DNA of 64,000 nt, from assembly GCF_000011365.1 (NCBI RefSeq), contig NC_004463.1, forward strand, positions 3,210,001-3,274,000. The letters are read 5' to 3'. Source of the stretch: Bradyrhizobium diazoefficiens USDA 110. Its GTDB lineage: Bacteria > Pseudomonadota > Alphaproteobacteria > Rhizobiales > Xanthobacteraceae. Of this stretch, positions 60,608 to 64,000 are shown in pieces (position 1 is the stretch's first letter; each line of letters begins with the position of its first letter). The position numbers were made by a program, and so were the translations under genes. The notes beneath the pieces are model-generated. The model worked only from the letters and a program-made list of their open reading frames with translations. It was not told where the DNA came from and ran no database searches.

Positions 60608-61477
60608 TCAGGCTTCGTCGACGACGCCGTTCCGCAGGCGCCCGATGCCCTCGGCTTCGATCTCGATCACATCGCCGGGCTTCAGGTATCGCGGCGGATC
60701 GAACCGCGCACCGGCGCCGGTCGGAGTGCCCGTGACGATGACATCGCCGGGAACGAGCGTTGCGAAGGTCGAGATATAGCTGATGAGATAGCGGAACGGA
60801 AACATCAGCCGGCTGGTACGGTCGTCCTGCCGCAGCTCGCCGTTGACATGTGTGGTGAGCCTGATGTCGGTGATCTGCGATTCCCGCATGTAAGGCACCA
60901 GCCACGGGCCGAGGCTGCCGCTGGAATCAAAATTCTTGCCCTGCGTGACGTTGAACTTGGCGTGGCGAAGCCAGTCGCGCACCGAGCCTTCATTGCAGAG
61001 CGTGAGGGCGGCGATGTGGTCGAGCGCCGTGCTTTCCGGAATGTGCCGGCCGGCTTTGCCGATCACCAGCACGATCTCGCCTTCATAGTCGAGCTGCGCG
61101 GAGGCACGCGGGCGCACCAGCGGCGTATCATGGCCCACGAACGAGCGGGGCGAGCGCATGAACATGCTCGGATATTTCGGCGCGTCCTGGCCGTCCTTGT
61201 ACTCGGCATTGCGGTCGGGATAGTTGACGCCGATGCAGATGATCTTTTCCGGCGCAGGCACCGGCGGCAGCCAGGTGATCTCGCCGAGCGCGTGAACCGG
61301 CGTGCGGCCCGCGGCTTCCTCGGCAAGGCTGACGAGCTTTCCGGCGGCGATCACCTCGCGCAGCGTCGGATAATCCTTGGCGTAGCGCGCGGAGAGATCG
61401 ACGATGCCGCCCTCGAGGACGGCGCCGTACCTGGGTTCACCCTTGACGGAATAGGTGGCGAGGCGAGGGAGCTTCAT
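60608..61477 (-). CDS. Fumarylacetoacetate hydrolase-family isomerase/hydrolase, possibly HpaG-like
   Basis: A 289-residue FAH-fold protein. Metal ligands appear in QLDYEGEIVLVIGK (Glu pair about residues 129-131) and TQGKNFDSSGSLGPW (Asp about 181); GDVIVTGTPTGAG (about 245-257) is the signature end. The family includes HpaG decarboxylase/isomerase, acylpyruvases and FAH. It starts 3 nt after the dioxygenase stop, so it probably processes the ring-cleavage product downstream of the aldehyde dehydrogenase. Confidence 0.85.
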   Translation of the reverse strand: MKLPRLATYSVKGEPRYGAVLEGGIVDLSARYAKDYPTLREVIAAGKLVSLAEEAAGRTPVHALGEITWLPPVPAPEKIICIGVNYPDRNAEYKDGQDAPKYPSMFMRSPRSFVGHDTPLVRPRASAQLDYEGEIVLVIGKAGRHIPESTALDHIAALTLCNEGSVRDWLRHAKFNVTQGKNFDSSGSLGPWLVPYMRESQITDIRLTTHVNGELRQDDRTSRLMFPFRYLISYISTFATLVPGDVIVTGTPTGAGARFDPPRYLKPGDVIEIEAEGIGRLRNGVVDEA

Positions 61478-61480
61478 CGC

Positions 61481-62464
61481 TTAATCCGCCACCAGCACAT
61501 CGGCGACGAATTTCGGCTCGCGCACGGTCTGGCCCGTGAAGGGTGAGCCTTGCTCGAACCAGGAGCGCGGGGCAGGTGCGCCCCACAACGTCTGGCGGCG
61601 CGGATCGCGCAGCGACCAGCGCAGCGGCTCGTGGTCGTGATCCCCGGTGAAATAGTCGCTGGTGTAGAGCTCGAGGCGGTGTCCATCGGGGTCGCGGACG
61701 TAGAGGAAGAACGCGTTCGAGATGCCGTGGCGTCCGGGGCCGCGCTCGATGTTCTTGACGAAGCCCGAGGAGGCCATGACATCGCAGAGATGGATGATGT
61801 TCATCGCCGTCGGCGTCCAATAGGCGAAGTGATGCAGCCGCGGCCCCTTGCCGTTGGTGATGGCGAAGTCGTGGACATTGCCCTTGCGATGCATCCAGGC
61901 GGCGGCGATGCGCCCGTTCGGCCCGTCTTCTTCCGCGTACTCGGTGAGGCGGAAGCCAAGCCGCGCATAGAAGTCCACGGTGTCCTGCACCTCGGCGGCG
62001 AAGACGTTGAAATGGTCGAGCCGCTGCGGGTGGCAGCCCCGGTAGAGGTCGTAGCGGCGAAGCAGATGCGGCCGCTTGTCCATCGCCGCATAGAGCTCGA
62101 TCTGGAAGCCGAAGGGATCGGTGAATTGCAGGGTGCGGCCCTGGAAGGGCTGGTCGGCGAAGGCGTAGGCGAGGCTGTTCTCGGAGAGGAACGCGGCGGC
62201 CTTGTCGAGGTCTTTGTCGTTGCCGACCTTGAAGCCGAGCCGGGCGCAGGCGGGAGCCGCCGCCTTGCGCAGCACCAGCGAGTGATGCTGATGCTCCTCG
62301 GCGGCGCGCAAATACACCACCTTGTCGTCGGCATCCTCGACATGCAGGCCGACGGTGGTCTCGTAGAACGCGCGGCTGAGCTTCAGATCGGTCACGTCGA
62401 GCACGACGTGGCTCGAACGGATGATGTTGAAGGGCGGCTCGAAGATATGTTGCGGTACCGGCAT
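61481..62464 (-). CDS. Extradiol ring-cleavage dioxygenase, 3,4-dihydroxyphenylacetate 2,3-dioxygenase-like
   Basis: A 327-residue two-module VOC dioxygenase. The metal triad is H151 (RLDHFNVFA), H212 (LHHFAYW) and E265 (RLELYTSDYF), matching type I extradiol enzymes of the homoprotocatechuate class (about 320-365 residues). It would open homoprotocatechuate or a similar catechol to a hydroxymuconate semialdehyde, which the adjacent aldehyde dehydrogenase would oxidise. It lies between the aldehyde dehydrogenase gene (130 nt, with a repeat) and the FAH gene (3 nt). The metal could be Fe(II) or Mn(II). Confidence 0.85.
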   Translation of the reverse strand: MPVPQHIFEPPFNIIRSSHVVLDVTDLKLSRAFYETTVGLHVEDADDKVVYLRAAEEHQHHSLVLRKAAAPACARLGFKVGNDKDLDKAAAFLSENSLAYAFADQPFQGRTLQFTDPFGFQIELYAAMDKRPHLLRRYDLYRGCHPQRLDHFNVFAAEVQDTVDFYARLGFRLTEYAEEDGPNGRIAAAWMHRKGNVHDFAITNGKGPRLHHFAYWTPTAMNIIHLCDVMASSGFVKNIERGPGRHGISNAFFLYVRDPDGHRLELYTSDYFTGDHDHEPLRWSLRDPRRQTLWGAPAPRSWFEQGSPFTGQTVREPKFVADVLVAD

Positions 62465-62484
62465 TGGCGTTTCCCCTCGGTCCT

Positions 62485-62587
62485 GTCATTGCGGGGCGGC
62501 TCGCAGAGCCGAACCCGGAATCCATCGCGCAGCAGAGTTGGTGGATGAATGGATTCCGGGCTCGCGCCTTGCGCGCCCCGGAATGAC
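62485..62587. repeat. Intergenic palindromic repeat, GTCATTSCGG family
   Basis: The ends GTCATTGCGGGGCG and CGCCCCGGAATGAC are inverted with one mismatch, and inner CCCGGAATCCAT / ATGGATTCCGGG arms flank a central variable region. It splits the operon between the aldehyde dehydrogenase and dioxygenase genes. Confidence 0.85.
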
Positions 62588-62594
62588 CGTTTCC

Positions 62595-64000
62595 CTAAAT
62601 TCCCAGTTTCTGAATCTTGTGCGTGCCCCGCGCCAGCGAAACGTGCTTGGTTTCCATGTAGAAGTCGAACGAATAGTCGCCGCCGTCGCGGCCAATGCCT
62701 GAGGCCTTCATGCCGCCGAACGGCGTCGGCAGATGGCGGACGTTCTCCGAGTTCAGCCAGATCATGCCGGCCTCCAGCGCGTCGGCGACGCGCAATGCGC
62801 GGCCGACGTCGTTGGTCCAGACATAGCCGGTCAGGCCATAGCGGATGTCGTTGGCGACCTCGATCGCGTCGGCTTCGTCCTTGAAGGGCAGCACGGTGAG
62901 GAACGGGCCGAACACCTCTTCCTGCGCGACGCGCATCTTGCCATGCGCGCCGGTGACCAGCGTCGGCTCGACATAATGTCCGCCGCCGGGGCCGTCATAG
63001 GCCTTGCCGCCGACCGCAATCGTTGCGCCGTCCTTCCGCGCGACGTCGAAATAGGAGCAGACCTTTGCGAGGTGCCGCTCGTGGATCAGCGGTCCGATCT
63101 CGGTTGAGGGATCGAGGGGATGGCCGACCTTCAGCGCCTTCACGCGCGCGGTCAGCTTCTCCACGAACTTTTCCGCGATGCTTTGCTGAATCAGCAGCCG
63201 GCTGGACGAGGTGCAGCGCTCGCCATTGAGCGAGTAGATCATGAACACGACGGCATCGAGCGCGCGGTCGAGATCGGCATCGTCGAACACGATCACCGGG
63301 TTCTTGCCGCCGAGCTCGAAATGCACGCGCTTCAAGGTCGGTGCACCCTGAACCATGATTGCCGAGCCGGTCGCGCTCTCGCCGACGAAGCCGATCGCCT
63401 TGATGGCGGGATGCTCGGTCAGCGCCTTGCCGGCCTCTTCACCGAAGCCGTGCACGGTGTTGAGCACGCCGTCGGGGACGCCGGCTTCCTTGACAAGTCT
63501 TGCGAGAATGGCGGCCGTCGCTGGCGACCACTCCGCCGGCTTGTGCACGACGGTGCAGCCGGCGGCCAGCGCAGGGGCGATCTTCCAGGTCGAGAGCATG
63601 AACGGCGTGTTCCACGGCGTGATCACGCCGACCGGGCCGATCGGCACGCGGGTCGAGACGTTCCAGTGCTCATCGCTCGGCGTGTTCTGGCCGTCGCGGG
63701 CTTCCGCGCATTTGTCGGCGAAGAAACGAAAATTCTCGGCGGCGCGGATCGCGGCCTTGGCCATGAAGCGATAGGCCTGCCCGGTGTCGATGCATTCCAG
63801 CACGGCGATGTCGTCGGCATTGTCCTCGATGGCATCAGCCACGCGATGCAGCAGCTTCTTCCGCATCGCGGGCCCCATCTCGCGCCACGACTTGAAGGCG
63901 AGCGCTGCGGCGGTTGCCGCGCGATCGATATCCTCGGCATTGCCGCGCGCAACGCTCGCGAGCACAGCGCCATCGACCGGCGACTTGGTCTCGAAGGTCT
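62595..64000 (-). CDS. Aldehyde dehydrogenase, 5-carboxymethyl-2-hydroxymuconate semialdehyde dehydrogenase-like (5' end outside window)
   Basis: The reading frame is open to the right edge (…TFETKSPVDGAVLASVARGN), so the true start lies beyond base 64000; at least 468 residues are inside. EFELGGKNP-type block HFELGGKNPVIVFDDADLD carries the catalytic Glu and NGERCTSSSRL the catalytic Cys. GSGKTFE-like start, GVITPWNTPF and the EEVFGPFLTVLPF end are typical of HpaE and betaine-aldehyde-type enzymes. Context with the extradiol dioxygenase favours an HpaE role oxidising the semialdehyde with NAD. Confidence 0.87.
   Translation of the reverse strand, partial: TFETKSPVDGAVLASVARGNAEDIDRAATAAALAFKSWREMGPAMRKKLLHRVADAIEDNADDIAVLECIDTGQAYRFMAKAAIRAAENFRFFADKCAEARDGQNTPSDEHWNVSTRVPIGPVGVITPWNTPFMLSTWKIAPALAAGCTVVHKPAEWSPATAAILARLVKEAGVPDGVLNTVHGFGEEAGKALTEHPAIKAIGFVGESATGSAIMVQGAPTLKRVHFELGGKNPVIVFDDADLDRALDAVVFMIYSLNGERCTSSSRLLIQQSIAEKFVEKLTARVKALKVGHPLDPSTEIGPLIHERHLAKVCSYFDVARKDGATIAVGGKAYDGPGGGHYVEPTLVTGAHGKMRVAQEEVFGPFLTVLPFKDEADAIEVANDIRYGLTGYVWTNDVGRALRVADALEAGMIWLNSENVRHLPTPFGGMKASGIGRDGGDYSFDFYMETKHVSLARGTHKIQKLGI

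Overview
The window is high-GC DNA from the chromosome of an alphaproteobacterium, most probably Bradyrhizobium or a close relative in the Nitrobacteraceae. This is inferred from gene style, not from a marker gene. The clues are a Liv-type ABC operon, chemoreceptors ending in VRAA, many acyl-CoA catabolic genes, Tat-exported periplasmic proteins, and about 21 intergenic palindromic repeats of the kind scattered through Bradyrhizobium and Rhodopseudomonas genomes. I saw no rRNA, tRNA, prophage, transposase or CRISPR array. The window is a string of catabolic and transport modules.

Layout. 1-477 is the 3' end of a tartrate/D-malate dehydrogenase gene. 651-5883 is a hydroxyacid and carbamoyl-amino-acid module: Ldh2-type dehydrogenase, D-2-hydroxyacid dehydrogenase, M20 carbamoylase, LysR regulator and a divergent DUF1445 protein, with a perfect palindrome between the last two. 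5973-10648 is a complete five-gene Liv-type ABC importer. 10810-14582 holds the four enzymes of threonate/erythronate catabolism (otnC, divergent from ltnD-otnI-otnK), which yields dihydroxyacetone phosphate. 14753-20747 is a tandem of three chemoreceptors with different sensor regions and nearly identical signalling tails. 20917-25285 encodes an RND pump and its adaptor.

25435-45309 is dominated by acyl-CoA chemistry: a TLP1 thiolase, nitronate monooxygenase, Baeyer-Villiger-type monooxygenase, YghU-like glutathione transferase, two acyl-CoA dehydrogenases, four crotonases, two AMP-forming CoA ligases and two SDRs. Within it, an ACAD10/11-type dehydrogenase, an APH-type kinase and a DUF6285 protein match the levulinate (lvaA/B/C) logic, in which a 4-hydroxyacyl-CoA is phosphorylated and isomerised into beta-oxidation. 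45397-46936 encodes a rhomboid protease and a YccF protein. 47065-49863 is PEP carboxylase. 49954-53778 carries a Tat-exported SMP-30 lactonase and an SDR-thiolase-DUF35 set. 53958-55986 is an amidase translationally coupled to a DUF2848 protein.

56269-57678 pairs an unassigned 2-oxoglutarate/Fe(II) oxygenase with AlkB. An MFS transporter (57735-58979) converges on a minus-strand operon running from the right edge to 58957: CHMS-type aldehyde dehydrogenase, extradiol dioxygenase, FAH-family hydrolase/isomerase and a thiamine-diphosphate enzyme. This looks like a homoprotocatechuate-type meta-cleavage pathway with an unexpected fourth member.

No gap between genes exceeds 300 bases, and most longer gaps contain palindromic repeats. 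The best candidates for new biology are the lva-like module, the AlkB/2OG-oxygenase pair, the amidase-DUF2848 pair, the LysR/DUF1445 module and the ThDP enzyme in the meta-cleavage operon.
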